Shown piece by piece: positions 7,789-16,512 of a stretch of DNA of 64,000 nucleotides. The notes under the pieces are model-generated. The model saw nothing but the letters and a program-made list of their open reading frames with translations, ran no database searches and had not been told where the DNA came from. Where the stretch lies: the NCBI GenBank assembly GCA_024233285.1, contig JACKPU010000003.1, forward strand, positions 186,001 through 250,000. The letters are read 5' to 3'. The translations under genes were made by a program, and so were the position numbers. This stretch comes from Opitutaceae bacterium (GTDB lineage: Bacteria; Verrucomicrobiota; Verrucomicrobiia; Opitutales; Opitutaceae). The number at the start of each line of letters is the position of its first letter. Position 1 is the stretch's first letter.

Positions 7789-8928
7789 TTATTGCAACAC
7801 CCGTCCCACTGGCTGTCGCAGACCGAACCCGACGGGGAAGAGGCTTAACACAGCCCCGATGGCGAGCCAGCGGGCTTGATGCCAGACGAGCTCAAGCGAA
7901 TACGGATCGAGCGTGGTGCGCTGGAGCAAGGCCGGTTCGAAACCGGCGAGGGCGAAGAGCCAAGCGTGCAAACTGACGAGCAGCCAGACGGCGAGAAACA
8001 CGGCGGTGGTGGTGAGGAAGAGCGCTTCAACGGCGTAGCGGATCACAATCAAAGGGGCAGGCGCGCCGAAGCTGCGCAGGAGCGCGGCGACGAAGCGGTT
8101 CTGGCTGTATTCGAGGACGGCGATGGAGCCGAAGACGAGCGCGACGACGATGCCGCCGAGCAGGCCGGCGCCGGTTTGCGCGCGGTGCTGCACGCGGCGC
8201 AGGTCGTCGAGTTCGCGGAGCAGGGCTTCGGGACTTTGCACTTGGGCGTGGGTGCGGTCTTCCAATTGCAGGATGGCGCGGACGGCGGCGGCGAGCTTGG
8301 GCAGGTCGCCGGTGCGTTCGATCAGGAGGGCGGTTTCGAACCAGCCCGTGGCCAGCCAGCTTTGGCCGATCGACGCCGGGACGAGCACGATGGGTTGGTT
8401 GGCGCCGTAGCGCTGCAACCAGCTCGGCGCGTGAAGCACGCTTGATTGATAATCGCGGCCATCGACGGTCACGCGCAGCGGCAGGCCTTTGGGCAATTGC
8501 GGATTGATCACATGCACCGCGGCCTCGGGCGCGGCGCCGAGCAACTGCGCGAGCGCGGGCAGCGTGTCGTCACCGTAAACCCAAACGAGCAAGGTGCGGC
8601 CAAACTCATCCTCGGCGCGCGCGGCGACTTGGCGGAGCGCGATGAGGTCGGCGCGGTCAGTCACGGAGCGCAGCAACTGGCCGAGGGCGGGTCGGGTGTT
8701 GGCGTCACTTGTGATCGATTCGGTGACGGTCAACACCTGCGCGCCCATGCGTGCGACGCGGACCTCGAGCGAGCGTTCCGCGAGCAGCAGGGCGGCTTGC
8801 GCGAGCAGCATCAACGCCGCGAGCAGGACGCCCACGGCGAGCCGTGCGAGCACCGCACCGGGCGTCTCAACCCAGCGCGACCAGATGTCTTTCCACAGGT
8901 AGAAAGCGGTTAAAATCCAGGCTTTCAT
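7789..8928 (-). CDS. ABC transporter permease, FtsX/MacB-like
   Basis: A 379-residue inner-membrane protein with one N-terminal transmembrane helix (about 27-50, LARLAVGVLLAALMLLAQAALLL), a periplasmic domain of about 200 residues, then three helices near the C-terminus (LLGGIVVALVFGSIAVLEY, LFLTTTAVFLAVWLLVSLHAWLFAL, WLAIGAVLSLFPVGFGL). This is the FtsX/MacB permease layout used for mechanotransmission rather than classical import. Its 5' end overlaps the ATPase gene by 62 bases. It is the last gene of an efflux operon reading TolC-like, adaptor, ATPase, permease. The substrate is unknown. Confidence 0.85.
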   Translation of the reverse strand: MKAWILTAFYLWKDIWSRWVETPGAVLARLAVGVLLAALMLLAQAALLLAERSLEVRVARMGAQVLTVTESITSDANTRPALGQLLRSVTDRADLIALRQVAARAEDEFGRTLLVWVYGDDTLPALAQLLGAAPEAAVHVINPQLPKGLPLRVTVDGRDYQSSVLHAPSWLQRYGANQPIVLVPASIGQSWLATGWFETALLIERTGDLPKLAAAVRAILQLEDRTHAQVQSPEALLRELDDLRRVQHRAQTGAGLLGGIVVALVFGSIAVLEYSQNRFVAALLRSFGAPAPLIVIRYAVEALFLTTTAVFLAVWLLVSLHAWLFALAGFEPALLQRTTLDPYSLELVWHQARWLAIGAVLSLFPVGFGLRQPVGRVLQ

Positions 8929-9526
8929 GCGGCAGGGTGTTGAGGCGCTGATCGTGAGTGGCGACCAGGCAGATGCAGTCGGCGGGCAGGTGCGTGCCGA
9001 GCAGGTTCATGATGACGCGGCAATTGAGGTCGTCCAAACCCGAGGTAGGCTCGTCGAGCAGGAAGACGGTCGGCTCCTTGATCAGCGCGCGGGCGATGGC
9101 GGCGCGTTGTTGCTGTCCGCCGGAGAGCGATCCGGGATCGCGATCGGCCAGCTCCTCGAGTCCGAGCAGCGCGAGGTATTTGTCGATGCGCGTGTTCGTA
9201 TCTTGGCGGGAGAGTCCGGCGAACGCGCCGACGAGCGCGAGATTGCGCCGCACACTGGCGAGCGGCAGCAGGTTGAGCTGCTGAAACACGAACCCGAGGT
9301 CGCGGCGCTGAAACGCCGTGCCGTGGTTCGCGCCGTCGGGCAGCACGATGCGGCCGGACGTCGGGCGCAGATAACCGGCGACGAGTTTGAGCAGCGTGCT
9401 TTTGCCGCAGCCGGAGAAGCCCTTGATCAGTGTCAGTCCGGGCCGAAACGTGGCGTCAAACGCCTCGAGCACGGGCCCGCGACCGTAAGTGAAACCGAGT
9501 TTTTCGCAGGTGATGGTGGCGCTCAT
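8867..9526 (-). CDS. ABC transporter ATP-binding protein, MacB/LolD-like
   Basis: A 219-residue nucleotide-binding protein with Walker A GFSGCGKST near residue 36, the Q-loop in FVFQQLNLLP, signature LSGGQQQR, Walker B VFLLDEPTSGLDD and the switch His in VATHD. The family pairs with FtsX-like permeases. The start at 9526 overlaps the adaptor stop by 4 bases (ATGA), showing translational coupling. The longer frame to 9886 is only antisense/overlap sequence of the adaptor gene. Together with the neighbours it forms a MacAB-TolC-type tripartite exporter. Confidence 0.93.
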   Translation of the reverse strand: MSATITCEKLGFTYGRGPVLEAFDATFRPGLTLIKGFSGCGKSTLLKLVAGYLRPTSGRIVLPDGANHGTAFQRRDLGFVFQQLNLLPLASVRRNLALVGAFAGLSRQDTNTRIDKYLALLGLEELADRDPGSLSGGQQQRAAIARALIKEPTVFLLDEPTSGLDDLNCRVIMNLLGTHLPADCICLVATHDQRLNTLPHESLDFNRFLPVERHLVALG

Positions 9527-10653
9527 GGTTGGACGACGATGGCGAGGTGGGTGTCGCCGGAGAGCGCGACGCGGGCGCCGGGAATGAGTTGCGCGACGGC
9601 GGCATCCCAACCGGCGGTGCGCAACAACTCGGGATCCGCCAGCGCGAGATCGAGCTTGGGCACGAGCCGGGCGGCTTGCGGAAGGTTGGCGAGCAACTGC
9701 ACGCTGATCTGACCGCCGACGAGTGCGCGGGCCGCGGTTTTCTGTTCGGCGCGAAACGTGAAATAGTAAACGAGCTCTTCGCGGCCGAAGATTTCCTCGG
9801 TGAGCGCACGCGAGAAGTCGGCGAACAGCACCTCGCGACCGGCGTCGACGCGCAATCGCACACGCGATGGATCGAGCAGGCGCCACTCGGTGCGCTTGAT
9901 CACGGCGCGCGCATCAACGCGGGAGAAATCCTGGATCCGGGCAAGGTCCATGCCGCTCTCGATGTAGAGCGGTTCACCCGCGGGCGGGAGCGGCGGCACG
10001 AGCGTGAGCTCGCCGTCGAACGGCATGGTGAGCCGGCTGTCGCGTTCGCGGCGTTCGAGATCGATTTCCTGTTGCTCCAGTTTCAACCGCAACGCCTGCA
10101 GCTCGAGTTTCTCCTGCTTGGGCGTGCCGACGAACGTGAGCACCTCGCGCAGTAAACGCGCCTGCTGGTCGAGCTGCGTAAGCATGTAGCGCACTTTGTC
10201 GGCGCCGCCGGTGGCAGCCTGATCGGCGAGGTAGAGTTCGCCGAGTTCGGGCTCCTTGAGCAGCTTGCGCAGCATGGCGGACTGACGTTCGATTTCGTCG
10301 AGCCGCTCGGTGAGATCGGCGCGCGTGCGCACCTGTTCGAGCCGCAGCGCGGGTTCCTCCTTGGCCTCGAGCAGGGCGCGGGCAAGGGCGACGGCGCGAC
10401 GTTGCAAATCGAGTTGCGCGGGATCGAGCTCGGCCCAGACCGTGCCCTTGGCGAGTGGCCGGTTCGTGGGCGGCAGATTGAGATGCAGCTGACCGGTGGC
10501 GGGGGCTTTGAGCCGCAGCGCGCGTGCGGGGGTGACCTCAGCCGTGATCGTGCCGAGCACGATTTCGTCGGCCAGCGGGTAGCGTTGCAGCTCGAAGGCG
10601 ACGAGGGACGCCGCGGTGCACAGGAACAGGAGTAGGAATCGGGAAACGTTCAT
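9523..10653 (-). CDS. Periplasmic adaptor (HlyD/MacA-like membrane fusion protein)
   Basis: 376 residues. A hydrophobic N-terminus (NVSRFLLLFLCTAASLVAF) serves as signal or anchor. The lipoyl-like half motif LRLKAPATGQLHLNLPPTNRPLAKGTVWAELDP is followed by a long alpha-helical hairpin (about 95-200, rich in Arg, Glu and Leu) and by beta-barrel segments beginning DSRLTMPFDGELTLVPPLPPAGEPLY. This is the domain order of RND/ABC adaptor proteins that bridge the inner-membrane pump to a TolC channel. It starts 30 bases after the TolC-like gene and overlaps the ATPase gene by 4 bases. Confidence 0.85.
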   Translation of the reverse strand: MNVSRFLLLFLCTAASLVAFELQRYPLADEIVLGTITAEVTPARALRLKAPATGQLHLNLPPTNRPLAKGTVWAELDPAQLDLQRRAVALARALLEAKEEPALRLEQVRTRADLTERLDEIERQSAMLRKLLKEPELGELYLADQAATGGADKVRYMLTQLDQQARLLREVLTFVGTPKQEKLELQALRLKLEQQEIDLERRERDSRLTMPFDGELTLVPPLPPAGEPLYIESGMDLARIQDFSRVDARAVIKRTEWRLLDPSRVRLRVDAGREVLFADFSRALTEEIFGREELVYYFTFRAEQKTAARALVGGQISVQLLANLPQAARLVPKLDLALADPELLRTAGWDAAVAQLIPGARVALSGDTHLAIVVQP

Positions 10654-10664
10654 GGGTGGGTGTC

Positions 10665-10724
10665 GGCTCGCGGGCGCTCGCCGCTACGGTTGGGATGTTG
10701 GCTCGCTGGTGCTTGCCGCTACGG
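10665..10724. repeat. Two 25-base imperfect direct repeats at the TolC-adaptor junction
   Basis: GGCTCGCGGGCGCTCGCCGC plus 5 bases (10665-10689) recurs at 10700-10724 with three differences, giving a period of 35 bases. The second copy encodes the last residues of the TolC-like protein and the first covers its stop codon. Confidence 0.6.
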
Positions 10725-12015
10725 CGGGCCAGCGGGATTCATCGAGCAGCCAGAAGAGTGATTCGAGCTGGGTCTTTTCGAGGAGGAGGGAGGTGCGCTG
10801 TTGATCGAGAGCGAGCAGGCGCTCGAGATTGTCGCGCGTGCGGGAAGGGCTTTGTGCGGCGGGTAGTGAACGCAGCGCGTCGAGCCGCGCCTCGGCGAGG
10901 CGGAGCTGCCGGGTGTTGAGTCGCAGCGAGTCGCGCGCACGCATCAGACCGTTGAGGGTGCGGGCGTTTTGTTCGCGGAGCTTGGTTTCGAGCCGGGCGA
11001 AATCGCGTTTGGTTTCGCGGAGCTGCTGTGAAATCGTCCCGCGCAGATCAAGCGGCACGGAGGCACTGAGGTTGAGGTTCAACGCATCGGCGGACCACGA
11101 TGGGCCGCCACGCGATTGATAAAGCGGCGGGCTGCTGAGATTGATCGAGAGATCGGGCCAGTATTGCAGCTTGATGCCGCGCTGACGCAGCCGGGCCCCT
11201 TCGAGTTCAGCGGCTTGCAGGCGGCGGTAGAGCCCGCCAAACCGCGCGGGGTTGTGCAGGTCGAGTCCGTCAGCCGCGTAATCGAACTGCGGCAGGCCGG
11301 TGGCATCGAGCGTCCACTCAAACGAGGCGTCGCCGAGGATTTCGCCGATGGAATCCTGCAACGCATCGGCCTCGCGGCGGAGCGACATGAGGAGGGACTC
11401 GTGTTCGAGTTTTTGCGGGCTGGCATCGAGGCTGAGCGCGAGCGGACCGGGTTGCGGCCAGCGTTGGGCAAGCGCGAGTTGTCGGCGGCGCTGTTCGAGC
11501 AAGAGGGAGCGGACAAACAACTCGCGCAGCTGGATGGTGAGCTCGCGCGCTTTCAATTCGTGCGCCCACTCGGTGCGGATGAGTTCGAGTTCACCGGCGT
11601 AGTGGCGCATGCGCCACTGGATGAGACCGGGGACGTTGAAGAAGCCGTAGAGCGAGAGCGCGGCATCGTCGCCGTTGAGGTCGCCGAGTTGCGTGATGCC
11701 CTTGCTGAGATTGGCGGTGAGGGCGGCGCCGGGAATGAGGTCGCGGTTGACCTGCTTGAGTCGTTCGCGGCTGGTGATGATGGCGTCGCGCGATTGGCGC
11801 AGCGTGAGATTCTGCTCGCGCAGCAACGCGAGCGCATCGGTCCACATGATCGAGCGTGCCGGGCGATTGGCGAGCGCGGTGGCCTGTTCCTGAATTGACG
11901 CGGTGACCTCGGCTTCGCGCTGGTTGAGTTCGTCGGGCAACGAACGGCAGCCACTCAGCACCAGCAGGACTGTGAGAGCGGTTGCCCAAGTGATGGAGAG
12001 GCGACGGGTCGGCAT
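10684..12015 (-). CDS. TolC-family outer-membrane efflux lipoprotein
   Basis: A 443-residue protein with a lipoprotein signal peptide ending LLVLSGC (lipobox Cys22). The mature part is almost wholly helical with long heptad stretches (REAEVTASIQEQATALANRP; QQLRETKRDFARLETKLREQ), as in the OEP/TolC family that forms trimeric outer-membrane channels. Strand segments such as YWPDLSINLSSPPLY and LNLNLSASVPLDLRG match the membrane barrel. It is the first gene of the efflux operon. The C-terminal 10 or so residues (AVAASTSEPTSQP) are encoded by a short direct repeat and may not be functional. Confidence 0.87.
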   Translation of the reverse strand: MPTRRLSITWATALTVLLVLSGCRSLPDELNQREAEVTASIQEQATALANRPARSIMWTDALALLREQNLTLRQSRDAIITSRERLKQVNRDLIPGAALTANLSKGITQLGDLNGDDAALSLYGFFNVPGLIQWRMRHYAGELELIRTEWAHELKARELTIQLRELFVRSLLLEQRRRQLALAQRWPQPGPLALSLDASPQKLEHESLLMSLRREADALQDSIGEILGDASFEWTLDATGLPQFDYAADGLDLHNPARFGGLYRRLQAAELEGARLRQRGIKLQYWPDLSINLSSPPLYQSRGGPSWSADALNLNLSASVPLDLRGTISQQLRETKRDFARLETKLREQNARTLNGLMRARDSLRLNTRQLRLAEARLDALRSLPAAQSPSRTRDNLERLLALDQQRTSLLLEKTQLESLFWLLDESRWPAVAASTSEPTSQP

Positions 12016-12029
12016 TGACGGTCAAAACA

Positions 12030-12062
12030 CGGCAAAGCCCCGGCGCGGGTTACGCCGGGGCC
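12030..12062 (-). terminator. Hairpin terminator after the Ser/Gly-rich lipoprotein gene
   Basis: On the minus strand GCCCCGGCG and CGCCGGGGC pair around a loop TAACCCG, followed by the T-rich run TTTGCCGTGTTTTG. It lies about 16 bases downstream of the stop at 12078. Confidence 0.6.
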
Positions 12063-12077
12063 TGGGGGTGGTGTCTG

Positions 12078-13412
12078 TTAATCCAAGGCGTAGGTGTAGG
12101 TCGTGATGACGGGCGGCAACGAGATCGTTACGCGGCCGAACGAGAGCACGACGCGGGCGGGCGCATCGCCGGGTTGCAGCGCAACGGTGGCGATGAAGTT
12201 GTCGTTGTAGCCCGCACCCGCGACGGTGAGCTGGTAGAGGTTGAAATTACCTTCGCGGGCCTTGAACGGGTAACTGTTGCCCTTGAACTGCAGCGAGCCG
12301 TCCGAACCGATGGTGAAGGTGACACTTTCATCGATCGCGAGGGCAGGGAACGTGCTCGGCGCGCTCGAACCGGCGGGCTCGATCGTCATCGAGAGCACCT
12401 TGTGCGTGAACGACGTGCCGGCGACGAAGTTGCCGTTGGACGCGAACGAAGCCGTGCCGTTGCCGCTGGTCGAGCCGCCCGAGCCGGTGCTCGAACCGCT
12501 GCCGGTATTCGAACCGGAGCCCGACGAGCCGGAACCGCTCAGATTGCGATACTGGCCATACCAAGGCGTGCCGCCGGTTTTGCCGACGTTGATTTCGTTG
12601 AGGCCGCCAGCGTTGGTGATTGAGACTTGGTATTCGAGGTCACCGTCCTTGAAGATCCACTCGTAGGGATTCTGGTTGCGATGCACCGGACCGGTGAGGG
12701 TCTTGTTGTCGAATGCGAGGGTTTTGGCGCCGATGACGAAGGTCTTTTGCGTGCCGGCGGCGATGGGCGAACCGGTCTGCACGTAATCGAAGGTCAGGTT
12801 GTAAGTGCCTTGCATCGTCGTCGGGATGTCCGGCGCGAGTGCTTCGTTGGCGGCGACCGGCGTGGTCACGGTGGTGCCGGGCGTGGTCGGCGTGGTTGTG
12901 CCACCGCCGGAACTTGAACCGCCGGATGACGAACCTCCACCGGTGTTGGTGGTGCTACCTGTCACTGCTGCCGGAGTGAGCGTGCCGCTGGTTACGTTGC
13001 TGTTGTATGACTGGCCATTGTAAACGGTGGTGAAGCCAGTGACATTACCGCCTTGGGTGGTGAACGACTGGAAGGTCATGTTGAGCACCTGGCCGATGCC
13101 CGGCAGGTTGACGACCAGCGTGCCGGACAGGTAATCGGCCGCGGGCGTGTAGGTGTAGGTGCCGGCGATGGCCGAGGCTGCGGCGGGAAACGCGCTGCCG
13201 GCCGCGGAGTTCAAGTAGGTCAGCTGCCCATTGTTGAGAAAGCTGAGCGTGGGATTGATATTGACCGTGACACCGGCGAAGGCCGTGTAAACGGCCGGCC
13301 CGGGCGCGTTGTTGACCGGAGACTCATCCCCTCCGCCGCAACCTGCGAAAAACAAGGCCGCCGCCAGCGGCAATATCGTGCGAAACGAACTATAGATACG
13401 TTTGGTGAACAT
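12078..13412 (-). CDS. Ser/Gly/Thr-rich surface lipoprotein of unknown function
   Basis: 444 residues. The signal peptide ends LAAALFFAGC, a lipobox with Cys25, so the protein is lipid-anchored. Two low-complexity linkers (GGGSSSGGSSSGGGTTTPTTPG near 164-185 and the GSGSSGSGSNTGSGSSTGSG region near 295-320) separate three beta-rich domains of roughly 130, 110 and 120 residues. Repeated pieces such as GTYTYTPAADYLSGTLVVNLPG and MQGTYNLTF suggest related domains. The family was not recognised. Such linker-separated lipoproteins are commonly exposed on the cell surface, which is inference. It is monocistronic, with a palindromic site upstream and a terminator downstream. Confidence 0.6.
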   Translation of the reverse strand: MFTKRIYSSFRTILPLAAALFFAGCGGGDESPVNNAPGPAVYTAFAGVTVNINPTLSFLNNGQLTYLNSAAGSAFPAAASAIAGTYTYTPAADYLSGTLVVNLPGIGQVLNMTFQSFTTQGGNVTGFTTVYNGQSYNSNVTSGTLTPAAVTGSTTNTGGGSSSGGSSSGGGTTTPTTPGTTVTTPVAANEALAPDIPTTMQGTYNLTFDYVQTGSPIAAGTQKTFVIGAKTLAFDNKTLTGPVHRNQNPYEWIFKDGDLEYQVSITNAGGLNEINVGKTGGTPWYGQYRNLSGSGSSGSGSNTGSGSSTGSGGSTSGNGTASFASNGNFVAGTSFTHKVLSMTIEPAGSSAPSTFPALAIDESVTFTIGSDGSLQFKGNSYPFKAREGNFNLYQLTVAGAGYNDNFIATVALQPGDAPARVVLSFGRVTISLPPVITTYTYALD

Positions 13413-13450
13413 GACGTGCCAACGTTAGCACGCCAAGGGGAGAACTCCCC

Positions 13451-13468
13451 ATACGCATACATGCGTAT
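13451..13468. promoter_or_regulatory. Palindromic operator candidate upstream of the lipoprotein gene
   Basis: ATACGCAT and ATGCGTAT form a perfect 8-base inverted repeat with a 2-base centre, 39 bases upstream of the start at 13412. Such symmetry suits a dimeric regulator; none can be named. Confidence 0.4.
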
Positions 13469-13614
13469 TCGCCACCGACTGGCGGTATGACGAAATGGGG
13501 TCGGCATCGCAGGGTTCGCCTCGTCTACGTGTTATTTCGTAAGGACAGCGTAAAAATACCAAGCAGGAAAGTATTGGCCTTCTAATGGTTATAAATTTCG
13601 TGCGGGTTTGACCT

Positions 13615-14220
13615 ATGGAAATCTTTTGGGGGCTACTTTTGCCGGCGCTAGTTCTGGGGACATACCCCATGGAGCGATGGCTACCGCGTCATATGAAATA
13701 CTGCACGAGTGACGCGCTGATGGACCCCGCGGCGAAACGCCGCCGCGGCTGGTGGCTTTGGCAACCGTGTCTGTGGATGGACGTGGCGCGGGTGGCGGTG
13801 GCTGCGTGGTTCATTGATTTCGCCTTCCTGACCGAGACCGAGACGCAGCAGTGGATCGCCACGCTGATCGTGGGCGCAATTCTGGCGGTGGGGATGTGCT
13901 GTCAGCTGTGGACCCGCCGGGAAGCGGATTCGGTGCTGGCCCCGATCACGTATTTGACGGGAATCATGGTGGCTCTGCTGCCGGTCGGCGCGGCGTTGGC
14001 CGTCTTTACCCTGGCCGTGACGGCAATGATCGCGTTTCGCACCTACCTCGGATTTTTGGTGACCGGGATGATGCTTACAAGCGGACTGACTTTCTTGCTT
14101 GGCGGTGAGGTGGAGTCAGGGCTGATCGTCTCGTTTGTGCACGCGGTCGCGCTGATGGCTGGTTTCCTGATTCGAGGCGAATTTGTGCTGCCTGTCCGCA
14201 TTCGCGCACTGGCGCGCTGA
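13615..14220 (+). CDS. Hypothetical polytopic membrane protein
   Basis: 201 residues, not recognised. Hydrophobic segments at about 4-16, 55-72, 80-97, 108-135 and 140-192 suggest five or six membrane helices. The N-terminal region carries charged and tryptophan-rich sequence (KRRRGWWLWQPCLWMDVARV) resembling an interfacial loop. No catalytic motif is visible. The start ATG at 13615 was chosen because it begins with a hydrophobic helix. The gene converges on hisI, with a small hairpin between them, and has no operon partner. Confidence 0.6.
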   Translation: MEIFWGLLLPALVLGTYPMERWLPRHMKYCTSDALMDPAAKRRRGWWLWQPCLWMDVARVAVAAWFIDFAFLTETETQQWIATLIVGAILAVGMCCQLWTRREADSVLAPITYLTGIMVALLPVGAALAVFTLAVTAMIAFRTYLGFLVTGMMLTSGLTFLLGGEVESGLIVSFVHAVALMAGFLIRGEFVLPVRIRALAR

Positions 14221-14225
14221 CAGCG

Positions 14226-14241
14226 GTCCGTCGCCACGGAC
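14226..14241. terminator. Small hairpin between convergent genes
   Basis: GTCCGT and ACGGAC pair across a 4-base loop between the stop codons at 14220 and 14244. There is no T-run, so termination is only suggested by position. Confidence 0.3.
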
Positions 14242-14243
14242 GA

Positions 14244-14705
14244 TCACTTCGCTTTGTAGAGCTTGGCGGGATCGATGACTTGGCGCGCGGCGAACTCGAG
14301 TTTCAGACTCGCGGTGTCGTCCGGGGTCGCGCCGGCGGCCAGCTGGCGATAGAAACACGATTTGTAACCGTTGTGGCAGGCGACGCCGCCGACGTTTTCC
14401 ACCTTCAGCAAAATCACGTCCTGATCGCAGTCGGTGAGCACGGCCTTGACGAGCTGGGCGTTGCCGGACTCCTCGCCCTTGGTCCAGAGCTTGTTGCGCG
14501 AACGGCTCCAATAGGTGGCCTTGCCGGTGCGCAGCGTGTGGGCGAACGACTCGGCGTTCATGAACGCGAACATGAGCACTTCGTTGGTCACGTGATCGGT
14601 CGTGATGCAGGGAATCAGGCCGTCGTCGCCAAACTTCGGTTGCAGCGTGGTGCCGAGCTCGATCTCGGCCTTGGTGGTGCGATCAGGGAATACGTAGTTG
14701 CTCAT
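14244..14705 (-). CDS. hisI: Phosphoribosyl-AMP cyclohydrolase
   Basis: A 153-residue stand-alone HisI, which opens the purine ring of phosphoribosyl-AMP in step three of histidine synthesis. The family motifs are clear: GLIPCITTDHVTNEVLMFAFMN, YWSRSRNKLWTKGEESGN, and the zinc ligands in LTDCDQDVILLKVENVGGVACHNGYKSCFYR. There is no fused HisE domain. It lies 6 bases downstream of the DUF971 gene and is probably co-transcribed with it. No other his gene is in the window. Confidence 0.95.
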   Translation of the reverse strand: MSNYVFPDRTTKAEIELGTTLQPKFGDDGLIPCITTDHVTNEVLMFAFMNAESFAHTLRTGKATYWSRSRNKLWTKGEESGNAQLVKAVLTDCDQDVILLKVENVGGVACHNGYKSCFYRQLAAGATPDDTASLKLEFAARQVIDPAKLYKAK

Positions 14706-14711
14706 GGCGGT

Positions 14712-15014
14712 TTATTGTTCTGCGGCGAGGCGTTGCAGGTAGTCGAACGAATAAAGCCCGGTGCGGTGGCCGTCGCTGAAATCGAAACGCACCGCGTAAT
14801 TGCCGACGAACTGCCAGCCGGTGACGGTGACGCCGGGAAACCGGCGTTGCGCGCTGCCGCCATGAGTGACGCCGAGAATGTCGCGTTCGCCCTGGGTCTC
14901 GGCGCTGGGCGAGGCCGCGCGCAGGGCTTCGCCCGCGAAATAGCTTTCCGAGCCGTCGTCCCAAGCGATGGCGACTTCGGTGCCGATGAGTTGGATGTTG
15001 GCCGGTTTCTTCAT
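14712..15014 (-). CDS. DUF971 domain protein (GBBH-like N-terminal domain)
   Basis: About 100 residues with the DUF971 pattern: a short strand run (IQLIGTEVAIAWDDGSESYFAGEALR) and the C-terminal VTGWQFVGNYAVRFDFSDGHRTGLYSFDYLQRL. This domain occurs at the N-terminus of gamma-butyrobetaine hydroxylase and as a small stand-alone protein sometimes linked to iron-sulfur cluster assembly (ApbC/Mrp neighbours). Function here is not established. The start MKKPANIQLIG was chosen because it begins just before the domain; an upstream in-frame start would add a poorly conserved segment. Confidence 0.8.
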   Translation of the reverse strand: MKKPANIQLIGTEVAIAWDDGSESYFAGEALRAASPSAETQGERDILGVTHGGSAQRRFPGVTVTGWQFVGNYAVRFDFSDGHRTGLYSFDYLQRLAAEQ

Positions 15015-15108
15015 GAGAAAGGTCAGGCGTAAAAAGGCGCGGACGGATTGAACAGTCAATTTCTCGGGCGGGTTTGCCAACCGGCGCATCCTGTCCACGC
15101 TGCTTCCT

Positions 15109-16413
15109 ATGAATCGAACTGCAGGAACCAAGTTGCCACGCGTCGTGGTGATCGGCGGAGGATTCGCCGGCGTGCATGTGGTGAAATCGATTCCGCCCGG
15201 CGAAGCCGAGATCACGCTGATCGACCGGCAAAATCATCATCTCTTTCAACCGCTGCTTTATCAGGTCGCGACTGCCGCGCTTTCGGCGGTCGACATCGCG
15301 CAGCCGATCCGCGCGATTTTTGGCGACCGGCCGAATCTTTCCGTGGTGATGGCCGAGGTCACGGACATCGACTTGAACGCGAAGCGGGTTACGCACACGC
15401 GCGGGCAGGCGGACTACGACTATCTCGTCGTCGCAGCGGGCAGTCAGACGAGTTATTACGCGAATCCGCAGTGGGAGGCACTGGCGCCAGGATTGAAGTC
15501 GCTGGATGACGCGCTGCGCATCCGTCGCAAGATTCTCACCTGCTTTGAAAAGGCTGAGACCGAGCCGGATCCGCAGCGCAAGGCCGAGCTGCTGACGATG
15601 GTGATCGTCGGGGCGGGGCCGACCGGCGTGGAGTTGGCGGGGAGTCTGGCCGATCTTTCACGCCGGGTGTTGCGCAAGGATTTCGACCACATCGACCCGG
15701 CGTCGGCGAAAGTGATTCTGGTCAGCTCGGGTCCACGGGTGCTGGAAACGTTTACCGAGGAAATGTCGGTGAGCGCGAAGACGCAGTTGGAACAACTCGG
15801 CGTCGAAGTTTGGACCGGCGTGCGGGCCGAGGCGATCGACGGAGGGACCGTTACCGTTGGCGGGCGCACCGTGCGCGCGGGCATCGTGATCTGGGCCGCC
15901 GGGGTGAGCGCCAATCCGCTGGGCCGCAAACTCGGGGCCGAAACCGACCGGGGCGGACGCGTCTTGGTCAAACCCGATTTGAGCCTGCCTGGACATCCGG
16001 AGGCATTCGTAGTGGGGGATTTGGCCGCGTTGACCGATGTGAACGGCATCAAGGTGCCCGGCGTGGCGCAGGCCGCTTTGCAAATGGGCGGTCACGTGGG
16101 CCGCATCATCACCCACGAATGCCGCGTGTCGCGCGATGCGGCCGAACCAAGGCCACGTCCCGGCTATGCCTACATTGACAAAGGTTCAATGGCGACGATC
16201 GGCCGCTCCGCGGCGGTCGCGGAGCTTGGTCGCATCAAACTGCAAGGCTGGTTTGCCTGGGTTGCCTGGTTGGGCGTGCACCTGCTGTTTCTAGTGGGTT
16301 TCCGTAACAAAGCCTCGGTGCTCCTGAGTTGGGCCTATTCCTATTTTACCTACAAACGGGGGGCGCGAATCATCACAGGCATTTCGGGCGAGAATTCCGC
16401 CGGATCTGCCTAA
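15109..16413 (+). CDS. ndh: Type II NADH dehydrogenase (NDH-2)
   Basis: 434 residues. NDH-2 oxidises NADH and reduces quinone at the membrane surface without pumping protons. The FAD-binding motif GGGFAGVHV lies near residue 17 and the NADH-binding motif IVGAGPTGVELAG near residue 165. The second FAD contact region FVVGDLAALTDVNG and the quinone-site helix PGVAQAALQMG follow. The C-terminal segment WFAWVAWLGVHLLFLVGFRNKASVLLSWAYSYFTYKRGARIITG is the usual amphipathic membrane anchor. The gene appears monocistronic and points towards the PEP-CTERM pair. Confidence 0.94.
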   Translation: MNRTAGTKLPRVVVIGGGFAGVHVVKSIPPGEAEITLIDRQNHHLFQPLLYQVATAALSAVDIAQPIRAIFGDRPNLSVVMAEVTDIDLNAKRVTHTRGQADYDYLVVAAGSQTSYYANPQWEALAPGLKSLDDALRIRRKILTCFEKAETEPDPQRKAELLTMVIVGAGPTGVELAGSLADLSRRVLRKDFDHIDPASAKVILVSSGPRVLETFTEEMSVSAKTQLEQLGVEVWTGVRAEAIDGGTVTVGGRTVRAGIVIWAAGVSANPLGRKLGAETDRGGRVLVKPDLSLPGHPEAFVVGDLAALTDVNGIKVPGVAQAALQMGGHVGRIITHECRVSRDAAEPRPRPGYAYIDKGSMATIGRSAAVAELGRIKLQGWFAWVAWLGVHLLFLVGFRNKASVLLSWAYSYFTYKRGARIITGISGENSAGSA

Positions 16414-16467
16414 ATTGTTGGTTTGCTTAATGATAAGCTGATTTTGGCGACGTGGGGACGGGGGAAT

Positions 16468-16487
16468 TAAGTAGGGTAAAGTCCTTG
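16468..16487 (+). promoter_or_regulatory. TAGGG-N-CCTTG motif upstream of the first PEP-CTERM gene
   Basis: TAAGTAGGGTAAAGTCCTTG ends 25 bases before the ATG at 16513. It matches a similar stretch before the second PEP-CTERM gene (21830-21849) and more weakly one at 39099-39113. The role is unknown. Confidence 0.35.
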
Positions 16488-16512
16488 CCCCGACCGCCAT
16501 TTAGGCCTACAA

